Shown piece after piece: positions 44,053 to 51,730 of a stretch of 64,000 nt of DNA. Source of the stretch: Micromonospora sp. Llam0. GTDB lineage: Bacteria > Actinomycetota > Actinomycetes > Mycobacteriales > Micromonosporaceae. A program made the position numbers and the translations under genes. Below the pieces are notes generated by a model. It was not told where the DNA came from. It saw only the letters and a program-made list of their open reading frames with translations, and ran no database searches. The DNA lies in assembly GCF_003751085.1 (NCBI RefSeq), contig NZ_RJJY01000001.1:2976001-3040000 (forward strand), read 5' to 3'. Position 1 is the first letter of the stretch. Each line of letters begins with the position of its first letter.

Positions 44053-45294
44053 TCAGCTCGCCCGCTCGATCACCATCGCCATTCCCTGACCACCGGCCGC
44101 GCACATGGTGACCAGCCCGAACTGCCGGTCACGTTCGCGCAGCGCCCGGATCAGGCCGGTGGTGATCCGGGCACCGGTCATCCCGAACGGGTGACCCACC
44201 GCGATCGCCCCGCCGTTGACGTTCACCCGGTCGGGATCGATGCCGAGCAGCCGCACGCAGGGCAGCACCTGGGCGGCGAAGGCCTCGTTGATCTCCACCA
44301 GGTCGATGTCGCCGATGGTCAGCCCGGCGTGCCCCAACGCCCGCCGGGTCGCCTCCACCGGGCCGAGACCCATGATCTCCGGACTGAGCGCGGAGACACC
44401 GGTGGCCACGATCCGGGCCAGCGGGGTGACGCCCAGCTCGGCGGCCCGGGCGGCGCTCATCACCACCAGAGCGGCGGCACCGTCGTTGAGCGGGCAGCAG
44501 TTCCCGGCGGTGACCGTGCCGTCCGGGCGGAACACCGGCTTGAGCGCGGCGACCGACGCCAACCGCACTCCGGGGCGGGGGCCGTCGTCGCGGTCGACGA
44601 CGGTGCCGTCCGGCAACGTCACCGGGGTGATGTCGCGGGCGTAGAAGCCGTCGGCGATCGCCTGCTCGGCCAGGTTCTGGCTGCGCACCGCGAACTCGTC
44701 CTGGTCGGCCCGGCTCACCCCGTACACCTGCGCGACGTTCTCGGCGGTCTCCCCCATCGCGATGTACGGATCCGGCGGCACCCCGGTGTCCCGGGGGTCC
44801 TGCCACCGCCCACCGTCGCCGGCGGCGCGCGCCGCGCTGCGGGCACCGGCGGCCGCGTACCGCTCGTTGCGGGTGCCCGGCAGATTGTCCGACTTGCCGG
44901 CCTCGTACCGGGAGACCATCTCCACCCCGGCGGAGATGAAGACCTCGCCCTCCCCGGCCCGGATCGCGTGGAAGGCCATCCGGGTGGTCTGCACCGACGA
45001 GGCGCAGTAGCGCTGCACGGTGGTGCCGGGGGTGCCGTCCAGGCCCAACCCGACGGCGACCATCCGGGCCAGGTTGTGGCCGTGTTCGCCGGCCGGCTGG
45101 GCGCACCCGAGCAGGACGTCCTGCACCTGCGCCGGGTCCAGGGCGGGCACCTGGGCCAGCGCGGCCCGGGTGATGTCCACGGCGAGGTCGTCGGGGCGCA
45201 GCGTGGCGAGCGAGCCCTTGCGCGCCCGGCCGATCGGCGAGCGGGCGGCGGCGACGATCACGGCCTGCGGGGTGGCGGAGTCTCGGGGCGACAT
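44053..45294 (-). CDS. Acetyl-CoA acetyltransferase, FadA6-like thiolase
   Basis: 413-aa degradative thiolase that cleaves a 3-ketoacyl-CoA with CoA. The acylated cysteine is Cys97 in QRYCASSVQ; the other active-site elements are [31 protein letters not shown] and the C-terminal CAAGGQG. Start ATG 45294 has no ribosome binding site and lies 17 bases from a KstR2-type operator, so the transcript may be leaderless. Position next to ipdAB suggests FadA6, the thiolase finishing ring-C/D degradation, but the sequence is not close enough to my memory of FadA6 to exclude another thiolase. Confidence 0.88.
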   Translation of the reverse strand: MSPRDSATPQAVIVAAARSPIGRARKGSLATLRPDDLAVDITRAALAQVPALDPAQVQDVLLGCAQPAGEHGHNLARMVAVGLGLDGTPGTTVQRYCASSVQTTRMAFHAIRAGEGEVFISAGVEMVSRYEAGKSDNLPGTRNERYAAAGARSAARAAGDGGRWQDPRDTGVPPDPYIAMGETAENVAQVYGVSRADQDEFAVRSQNLAEQAIADGFYARDITPVTLPDGTVVDRDDGPRPGVRLASVAALKPVFRPDGTVTAGNCCPLNDGAAALVVMSAARAAELGVTPLARIVATGVSALSPEIMGLGPVEATRRALGHAGLTIGDIDLVEINEAFAAQVLPCVRLLGIDPDRVNVNGGAIAVGHPFGMTGARITTGLIRALRERDRQFGLVTMCAAGGQGMAMVIERAS

Positions 45295-45311
45295 GGCGGG
45301 CAGCGTACCCT

Positions 45312-45325
45312 AACAAGCGCTTGGT
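45312..45325. promoter_or_regulatory. KstR2-type operator between fadA6-like gene and redox operon
   Basis: AACAAGCGCTTGGT matches AnCAAGnnCTTGnT at all fixed positions. It lies 17 bases upstream of the leftward thiolase ATG and about 165 bases upstream of the rightward monooxygenase start, so it can control the thiolase and perhaps both directions. Confidence 0.82.
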
Positions 45326-45368
45326 ACGCCATGGTCGGCCCGACCGGCAGTCCGGCAACCGGCGGCCG

Positions 45369-45416
45369 TTCTGCTGACCAGAAACGCCGCTCGACGCAGA
45401 TTCTTCTGAACAGAAG
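45369..45416. promoter_or_regulatory. Two related inverted repeats upstream of the redox operon
   Basis: TTCTG-N5-CAGAA at 45369-45383 and CTTCTG-AA-CAGAAG at 45403-45416 share the half-site TTCTG/CAGAA, with centres about 33 bases apart, close to three helical turns. They lie between the thiolase and the TTG start at 45491. This looks like a paired site for a second, unidentified regulator. Confidence 0.45.
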
Positions 45417-45490
45417 CGGGGTTAGCGTCGGGCAACCTCGGCCGGCCCGCGTCCGCAGACCGGCCCGGCCCACACCCACCAGGAGGCACG

Positions 45491-46810
45491 TTGACGGCCA
45501 GCGACGGGCAGACCGACGAGTTCATCCTGGTCGGTGGCGGCATCGGCGGGCTCGGCACCGCTCTCGCCCTGGCCCGCGCCGGGCGGCAGGTCCGGGTGCT
45601 GGAACGGGCCGCCGCCTTCGGCGAGGTCGGTGCCGGCATCCAGCTCGCCCCCAACGCCACCCGGCTGCTGCGCGAATGGGGCCTGCTCGACCGGTTGATC
45701 ACCGCCGGGCTGGCGCCCCGACACCTGGTCCTCGCCGACGCCCGCACCGGCCGGGAGCTGAACCGACTCGACCTCACCGGGCCGTTCACCGACCGCTACC
45801 TGGCCCCGTACGTCGTCGCGCACCGCCGTGACCTGCTCGACCTGCTGCTCGCCGGGGCCGCCGAGGCCGGCGCGGTACTCGAACCCGACCGCGAGGTGAC
45901 CGCGGTCCGGCCCGGCCCGGACGCCGTCGAGATCGACTGCGCCGGCGGGCAGCGTTACCGGGCCCGCGCGGTCGTCGCCGCCGACGGCCTGCACTCCCGG
46001 TTCCGCGCCCTGGTCAGCGCCGACGAACCGGAATGCAGCGGCTACGTCGCCTACCGGGGCGCCATCCCGATCGAGCAGGCCAGCCGGACCGCCGACCTGT
46101 CCGACGTGGTCGCCTTCATCGGCCCCGGGATGCACTTCGTGCAGTACGCCCTGCGCGGCGGCAGCTACTACAACCAGGTCGCGGTGTTCCGCAGCGAACG
46201 GTACCGGCAGGGCGACCCGGACTGGGGCGGCCCGGCCGAGCTGCGGGAGGCGTTCTCCCGGGCCTGCCCGCACGTGCGGACCGCCGTCCAGGCGATCCGG
46301 ACCGACCAGCGGTGGCCGATGTACGACCGGACGCCGATCGCCGACTGGGTACACGGCGGCCGGGTCACCCTGCTCGGCGACGCCGCCCATCCGATGCTGC
46401 AGTACCTGGCCCAGGGTGCCTGCCAGGCGTTGGAGGATGCCGCCGCGCTCGCCGCCGCCGTCACCCGGCACCTGCCCGCCGGGTCGATCGGCGCCGACGC
46501 CCCGGTCCACCTCGCACTTCGGGAGTTCGTCCGCGAACGGGCACCCCGCACCGCCCGGGTGCAGCGCAACGCCCGTACCTGGGGCGACATCTGGCACGTC
46601 GACGGCGTCGCCGCCGCGCTGCGCGACGACGCGCTGGCCCATCGCGGACCGACCGACTACCGGTCCACCGACTGGCTCTTCGGCCACACCCCCGCGCAGC
46701 GGGGCTCCTCGCCTGCCGCGAGCCCCGCCGCACGCGCCAGCGCCAGCGCCGCCACGGCGGCGGACGCGCCGACCGCCACCCCGACGACGAGCCGAAACGA
46801 GGCGCGATGA
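45491..46810 (+). CDS. FAD-dependent aromatic-ring-hydroxylase-type monooxygenase
   Basis: 439-aa group A flavoprotein monooxygenase, nearest in feel to 3-hydroxybenzoate 6-hydroxylase / salicylate hydroxylase. The Rossmann motif is VGGGIGGLGTALALARAG (residues 12-29), the DG motif is VVAADGLHSRFR and the GD motif is VTLLGDAAHPMLQYLAQGACQALEDA. The last 40 residues are Ala/Thr/Arg-rich and probably disordered. The start is a TTG at 45491, supported by a full AGGAGG at 45481-45486. Its stop overlaps the next ATG (ATGA), heading a five-gene rightward operon. The substrate need not be benzoate; the context suggests a ring compound linked to steroid-type catabolism. Confidence 0.88.
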   Translation: MTASDGQTDEFILVGGGIGGLGTALALARAGRQVRVLERAAAFGEVGAGIQLAPNATRLLREWGLLDRLITAGLAPRHLVLADARTGRELNRLDLTGPFTDRYLAPYVVAHRRDLLDLLLAGAAEAGAVLEPDREVTAVRPGPDAVEIDCAGGQRYRARAVVAADGLHSRFRALVSADEPECSGYVAYRGAIPIEQASRTADLSDVVAFIGPGMHFVQYALRGGSYYNQVAVFRSERYRQGDPDWGGPAELREAFSRACPHVRTAVQAIRTDQRWPMYDRTPIADWVHGGRVTLLGDAAHPMLQYLAQGACQALEDAAALAAAVTRHLPAGSIGADAPVHLALREFVRERAPRTARVQRNARTWGDIWHVDGVAAALRDDALAHRGPTDYRSTDWLFGHTPAQRGSSPAASPAARASASAATAADAPTATPTTSRNEAR

Positions 46811-48294
46811 TCCCGGACCCCGGACGCGACTGGCACCTACTGATCGACGGTCGGCTGGTCCCGGCCGGCGACGGCGGGGCGACCCCGACCCGGTCACCGG
46901 CCACCGGCGCGGTGCTCGGCCGGGCACCCGCCGCCACCGTCGCCGACGTCGACCGGGCCGTACGGGCCGGGCACGCCGCGCAACCGCAGTGGGCGGACAC
47001 CCCGCCCCGGCACCGGGCCGCCGTACTGCGGGCGATGGCCGACGTGCTGCGCGCGCACCGCGCCGAACTCGGTCACCTCGACGCCGCCGACGGCGGCAAC
47101 CCGGTGACCGCGATGACCGCCGACGTCGACCTCGCCGCCGAGCTGCTGGACCGGTTCGCCGACTGGGCCGACCAGCTGGGCGGCCGGACCGTGCCCGGCG
47201 ACGACGACCATCTGCACTACACCACCCGACGGCCGTACGGCGTGGTCGCCCGGATCGTGCCGTACAACCATCCGGTCATGTTCGCCGCCTCCCGGGTCGC
47301 GGCGCCGCTGCTGGCCGGCAACTCGGTGGTGCTCAAGGCCCCCGACCAGACGCCGCTGTCCGCGCTGCGCTTCGGTGAACTGGTCGCCGACCTGCTGCCG
47401 GCCGGGGTGCTGGCGGTGCTGACCGGCGACGGCGCCACCGTCGGGCCGGCGCTGGTCGGCCACCCGCTGGTGCGGCGGATCGCGTTCACCGGCAGCACCG
47501 GCACCGGCCAGGCGGTGCTGCGCACCGCCGCCGCGCACGGCGTCAAACAGGTGTCGCTGGAGCTCGGCGGCAAGAACCCGATGGTGATCCTGGCCGACGC
47601 CGACGTCGCCGCCGCCAGCGCCGGCGCGGTCGCCGGGATGAACTTCCACTGGACCGGCGGGCAGTCCTGCGGCTCCACTTCCCGGCTGCTGGTGCACCGC
47701 TCGCTCGCCGACGAGGTGGTCGAGCGGGTGGTGGCCGGCACCCGCGCCGTCCGGGTCGGGGATCCGCTGGACCCGGCCACCGAGATGGGCACCATGGTCT
47801 CCGCCGCCCACCGGGACCGGATCGCCGGATTCCTGCGGCAGGGCCGCGATGCCGGGCTGACCGTGGCCACCGGCGGTGGCCTGCCCGCCGGGCCCGGCGC
47901 GTACGTGGAGCCGACCGTCTTCGTCGACGTGCCGCCGGACAACCCGCTGGCCCGCGAGGAGATCTTCGGGCCGGTGCTCTGCGTCACCCCGTTCGACGAC
48001 GAGCGGGAGGCGCTACGGATGGTCAACGACTCGCCGTACGGACTGACCGCGAGTGTCTGGACCGACGACGTCGGTCGGGCGCACCGCTGGGCCCGGTCGG
48101 TCGACGCCGGCTACGTGTGGATCAACACCGCGTCCCGGCACTTCGCCGGCCTGCCGTTCGGCGGGGTCAAGGACTCCGGCCTCGGCAGCGAGGAGAGCGT
48201 CGAGGAACTGCATTCGTTCACCCAGCCCAAGTCGGTAACCGTCCACCTGGGACCGACGAACGACCCACGAGGAGGCGACCGTGGCGACCACTGA
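46807..48294 (+). CDS. Aldehyde dehydrogenase
   Basis: 495-aa NAD(P)-dependent aldehyde dehydrogenase. The general base glutamate sits in SLELGGKNPMVIL; the catalytic cysteine is in TGGQSCGSTSRLLV; REEIFGPVLCV and FGGVKDSGLGSEES are the C-terminal signatures. The start ATG overlaps the monooxygenase stop, and the 3' end overlaps the GTG of the next gene by 14 bases. It would oxidise an aldehyde formed after ring or side-chain cleavage by the partner enzymes of this operon. Substrate unknown; similarity to betaine-aldehyde/benzaldehyde-type enzymes is generic. Confidence 0.9.
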   Translation: MIPDPGRDWHLLIDGRLVPAGDGGATPTRSPATGAVLGRAPAATVADVDRAVRAGHAAQPQWADTPPRHRAAVLRAMADVLRAHRAELGHLDAADGGNPVTAMTADVDLAAELLDRFADWADQLGGRTVPGDDDHLHYTTRRPYGVVARIVPYNHPVMFAASRVAAPLLAGNSVVLKAPDQTPLSALRFGELVADLLPAGVLAVLTGDGATVGPALVGHPLVRRIAFTGSTGTGQAVLRTAAAHGVKQVSLELGGKNPMVILADADVAAASAGAVAGMNFHWTGGQSCGSTSRLLVHRSLADEVVERVVAGTRAVRVGDPLDPATEMGTMVSAAHRDRIAGFLRQGRDAGLTVATGGGLPAGPGAYVEPTVFVDVPPDNPLAREEIFGPVLCVTPFDDEREALRMVNDSPYGLTASVWTDDVGRAHRWARSVDAGYVWINTASRHFAGLPFGGVKDSGLGSEESVEELHSFTQPKSVTVHLGPTNDPRGGDRGDH

Positions 48295-49909
48295 CCACCC
48301 GGCCGACACCTACGACGGCATCATCATCGGGGCCGGCCAGCACGGCCTGATCCTCGGCACCTACCTGGCCCGGGCCGGGCTGCGGGTGCTCCTGGTCGAG
48401 CGGCGGCTGCGCCACGGCGGCGGGCTGAGCACCGAGGAACGCACCCTGCCCGGCTTCCAGCACAACCTGCACTCGATCAACCACTTCAGCGTCACCTCGA
48501 CGCCGTGGTTCCGTGACCTGGGGCTGTCCGCCCGGGTGCGCTACCTGACCCCACGGTACGAGTTCGCCCAACCGCACCGCGACGGCAGCGCGCTGGTCTT
48601 CTCCCGCGACCTCGACGAGACGCTGGCCAGCATCGGCCGGTTCAGCAAGGCCGACGCCGACACGTTCCGCGAGTGGAACGCCAAGGCCGAGGAGATGACC
48701 CAGCGGATCTTCCTGCGGGAGCGGTTCAGCGAGCCGCTGAGCCCGGCCGACCGCGACGAGCTGCTCGGCCGTACCGCGTTGGGTCGCGACTTCCTGGAGC
48801 TGACCCGGCGGCAACCCGGCGAGGTGGTCGAGGAACTGTTCACCGACGAGCGGGTCAAGGTGCTGTTCCTGTTCAAGCTGTCACTGTTCGGCACCGTGCT
48901 GCACGAGACGCTCGGCACGCACAGCCCGCTCGGCTCACTGATCCGCGCCTTCGACCTGACCACCGGCTACGAGCTGTGCGCCGGCGGCAGCTGGAACCTG
49001 GCCCGTGGGCTGATGGAGGAGTTCATCGCCGCCGGCGGGCACTTCGTCAACCAGGCACACGTAGAGCGGATCGTCGTCGAGGGCGGCCGGGCCACCGGCA
49101 TCGAGCTCGCCGACGGGCGCTCGATGCGCGCCCGGCAGTTCGTGGCCAGCACCCTGGACCTGCACCAGACCCTGGAGACGTTGATCGGCCGCGATCAACT
49201 GCCCGCCGACTACCTGGCCCGGCTGGACAAGTTCCACTACACCGGCTGGACGTTGTTCGGCCTGCACCTGGCGCTCGACGAGGCCCCGGCGTACACCTCG
49301 GCGGCCTTCGACCCGCACGTGAACGGGGCGCTGAAATACAACATCGGCTCGGAGACCATCGCCAGCCTGATGGCCGCGCACGACGACGTGGACAACGGTC
49401 GGGTACCGAGCAACGTCCAGTTCGGCGCCGGGGCGCTGAGCGTGCTCGACCCGAGCCAGGCGCCGCCGGGCAAGCACACCGCGTACGCCTGGCACGTGGT
49501 GCCGTGGGCGCCCGACGGCGACCACGAGAACCTGCGCCGCATGCAGGGCGACATGGCCGCGTCGATCATGGACAGGTGGCGGGAGTACGCGCCCAACCTG
49601 ACCGACGCCACCGTGCTGGGCTCATACACCTACACCGCGTACGAGTACGCCCAGGAGCTGATCAACATGCGGCACGGCGACATCTTCATGGGGGCGCTCA
49701 GCGCGGACCAGGTGCTGCACAACCACTTCGGCTACCGCACCCCGCTGCCGAACCTCTACCTGGCCGGCTCGGCCTGCCATCCCAACGGGGCGATCAGCGG
49801 CGGCGCCGGGTACATCGCCGCCGGGGTGATCGCCCGCGACCTGGGTGTCGAGCCGTGGTGGCAGCCGATGGACGCCCGTACCGAACTGTCCCGGCTCGGC
49901 GATGGCTGA
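48281..49909 (+). CDS. Phytoene-desaturase-like FAD-dependent oxidoreductase
   Basis: 542-aa flavoprotein with the dinucleotide motif IIIGAGQHGLILGTYLARAGLRVLLVERR at residues 13-41 followed by HGGGLSTEE, as in NAD(P)/FAD amine-oxidase/desaturase proteins. The C-terminal NLYLAGSACHPNGAISGGAGYIAAGVIARDL is the second FAD-contact region of this family. The start is a GTG at 48281 with GAGGAGG upstream, inside the aldehyde dehydrogenase gene end. No carotenoid genes are nearby, so a desaturation of an alicyclic or steroid-derived ring is more plausible than carotenoid synthesis. Function unproven. Confidence 0.85.
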   Translation: MATTDHPADTYDGIIIGAGQHGLILGTYLARAGLRVLLVERRLRHGGGLSTEERTLPGFQHNLHSINHFSVTSTPWFRDLGLSARVRYLTPRYEFAQPHRDGSALVFSRDLDETLASIGRFSKADADTFREWNAKAEEMTQRIFLRERFSEPLSPADRDELLGRTALGRDFLELTRRQPGEVVEELFTDERVKVLFLFKLSLFGTVLHETLGTHSPLGSLIRAFDLTTGYELCAGGSWNLARGLMEEFIAAGGHFVNQAHVERIVVEGGRATGIELADGRSMRARQFVASTLDLHQTLETLIGRDQLPADYLARLDKFHYTGWTLFGLHLALDEAPAYTSAAFDPHVNGALKYNIGSETIASLMAAHDDVDNGRVPSNVQFGAGALSVLDPSQAPPGKHTAYAWHVVPWAPDGDHENLRRMQGDMAASIMDRWREYAPNLTDATVLGSYTYTAYEYAQELINMRHGDIFMGALSADQVLHNHFGYRTPLPNLYLAGSACHPNGAISGGAGYIAAGVIARDLGVEPWWQPMDARTELSRLGDG

Positions 49910-50654
49910 CCGGCTGACCGGCCGGGTGGCCATCGTCACCGGCGGCGGACAAGGGCTCGGCCGGGCCTTCGCGCACCGGCTGGCCGCTGACGGGGCGCGG
50001 GTGGTGGTGGCCGACCGCAACATGGCCGCAGCCACCGCCGTTGCCGCCGAGATCGGCGACGGCGCGCTCGCCGTCGAGGTCGACGTCGCCGACCCGGACA
50101 GCGTGGCGGCGATGGTCCGGCGCGGCACCGACGCGTACGGCGGGATCGACGTCCTGGTCAACAACGCGGCGATCTTCTCCACCCTGGCGATGCGCCTGTT
50201 CGAGGAGATCGACCCGGCCGAGTGGGACCTGGTGATGGCGGTCAACGTGCGCGGACCGTTCCTGTGCACCCGGGCGGTGGCACCGGTGATGCGCCGGGCC
50301 GGCTACGGCAAGGTGGTCAACATCTCGTCGGCCACGGTGTGGATCGGCCGGCCGCACTATCTGCACTACGTCACCTCGAAGGCGGCGCTGATCGGGATGA
50401 CCCGGGCACTGGCCACCGAACTGGGCCCGGCCGGGGTACGGGTCAACGCGGTCACCCCGGGCGCCACCCGGACCGAGATTCCACGGGCCACCGTCACCCC
50501 GGAGCAGGAGGCGGCGATCGTCGCCGGCCAGGCGATCAAACGGCGGCAGGTGCCGGCCGATCTGGTCGGCGTGGTCGCCTTCCTGGCCGGGCCGGACAGC
50601 GATTTCATCACCGGGCAGACGGTCAACGTCGACGGTGGTGCGGCATTCCACTGA
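49902..50654 (+). CDS. Short-chain dehydrogenase/reductase
   Basis: 250-aa classical SDR. The cofactor motif is TGGGQGLG (residues 12-19), then LVNNAAIFS, NISSATVW with the active serine, and YVTSK as the YxxxK pair; C-terminal TGQTVNVDGGAAFH is typical. The start is the ATG at 49902, which overlaps the preceding stop by eight bases; the upstream extension of the frame is shadow. It belongs to the rightward operon from 45491. It should oxidise a hydroxyl or reduce a ketone on a substrate shared with the neighbours; acidic residues after the second strand (ADRN) suggest NAD(H). Confidence 0.9.
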   Translation: MADRLTGRVAIVTGGGQGLGRAFAHRLAADGARVVVADRNMAAATAVAAEIGDGALAVEVDVADPDSVAAMVRRGTDAYGGIDVLVNNAAIFSTLAMRLFEEIDPAEWDLVMAVNVRGPFLCTRAVAPVMRRAGYGKVVNISSATVWIGRPHYLHYVTSKAALIGMTRALATELGPAGVRVNAVTPGATRTEIPRATVTPEQEAAIVAGQAIKRRQVPADLVGVVAFLAGPDSDFITGQTVNVDGGAAFH

Positions 50655-50689
50655 GGAGTACGCGAATCGGTACGAGGATCGGAGGCACC

Positions 50690-51691
50690 ATGGCGCACCG
50701 GCTGCCGATCAGCCTGGCCTGCTGGGACTACGACCGCACCCGGGCACTGCGGGAGGGCACCGTCCGGCCGACCGGCGTGGACCTGACCTACCTGCCGCTG
50801 CCACCGGAGGAGACCTTCTTCCGGATGCTGCGCTGGCAGGAGTTCGACGTCGCCGAGATGTCCCTGTCGTCGTACGTGCTGTCGCTGTTCGCCGACGAAC
50901 CGCCGTTCGTGGCGATCCCGGTCTTCCCGTCGCGGGTGTTCCGGCACGGCTCGATCTACCTGGCGCCGTCGTCGACGGTCCGCGACCCGGCCGAGCTGGC
51001 CGGCCGCACCGTCGGGATCCCCGAGTACCAGATGACCGCGGCCGTGTGGATCCGCGGCATCCTGGCCGAGCACCACGGGCTGCCGGTGGACGGGGTCAGG
51101 TACCGCACTGGCGGTCTGCACCACGCCGGCCGGCAGGAGAAGCTGCGGCTGGACCTGCCGGACCGGTTCGACGTACGGCCGATCGGCGCGGACGAGACGC
51201 TCGACGGGCTGCTGCGTACCGGCGCGATCGATGCCCTGTACACCGCCCGGGCACCCCGGTCGTTCGAGCCGGCCGGCGGCCCGGACCGGGTCCGGCGGCT
51301 GTTCGCCGACCCGGCCGCCGCCGAACGGGCGTACCTGCGGGCCACCGGCATCTTCCCGATCATGCACACGGTGGTGCTGCGACGCGACGTCTACCAGCGG
51401 CACCGGTGGCTGGCCAGGGCGCTGCTGGACGCGTTCACCGAGGCGAAGGACCGGGTCTACGCCGAGCTACGGGAGGTGACCGCGTTGAAGGTCAGCCTGC
51501 CGTGGGTGGTGCCGGCCGCCGAGGAGGCGGCGGCGCTGCTGGGCGACGACTTCTGGCCGTACGGCGTCGAACCCAACCGGACGGTGCTGGAGACGTTCCT
51601 GCGCTACTCGCACGAACAGGGCCTGGCCCGGCGGCGGCTGGACCCGGCGGAGCTGTTCGCCCCGGAGACCCTCGCCGACACCCTGGTCTGA
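50690..51691 (+). CDS. 4,5-dihydroxyphthalate decarboxylase-like / NMT1-type protein
   Basis: 333-aa protein of the periplasmic-binding-like fold family that includes 4,5-dihydroxyphthalate decarboxylase (Pht5) and NMT1/THI5-type binding proteins. It has no signal peptide, so it is cytosolic and more likely enzymatic than a transport receptor. Recognisable parts are LACWDYDRTRALREGTVRPTGVDLTYLPL, FDVAEMSLSSYVLSLF, FVAIPVFPSRVFRHGSIYL and LAGRTVGIPEYQMTAAVWIRGIL. The ATG at 50690 has GGAGG five bases upstream. It closes the rightward operon 45491-51691. Decarboxylation of a dihydroxy-aromatic acid is the family reaction; the actual substrate here is unknown. Confidence 0.8.
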   Translation: MAHRLPISLACWDYDRTRALREGTVRPTGVDLTYLPLPPEETFFRMLRWQEFDVAEMSLSSYVLSLFADEPPFVAIPVFPSRVFRHGSIYLAPSSTVRDPAELAGRTVGIPEYQMTAAVWIRGILAEHHGLPVDGVRYRTGGLHHAGRQEKLRLDLPDRFDVRPIGADETLDGLLRTGAIDALYTARAPRSFEPAGGPDRVRRLFADPAAAERAYLRATGIFPIMHTVVLRRDVYQRHRWLARALLDAFTEAKDRVYAELREVTALKVSLPWVVPAAEEAAALLGDDFWPYGVEPNRTVLETFLRYSHEQGLARRRLDPAELFAPETLADTLV

Positions 51692-51730
51692 ACCCGACAC
51701 CTGACACACGCTGGTCTCAGTCCGGGCCGG

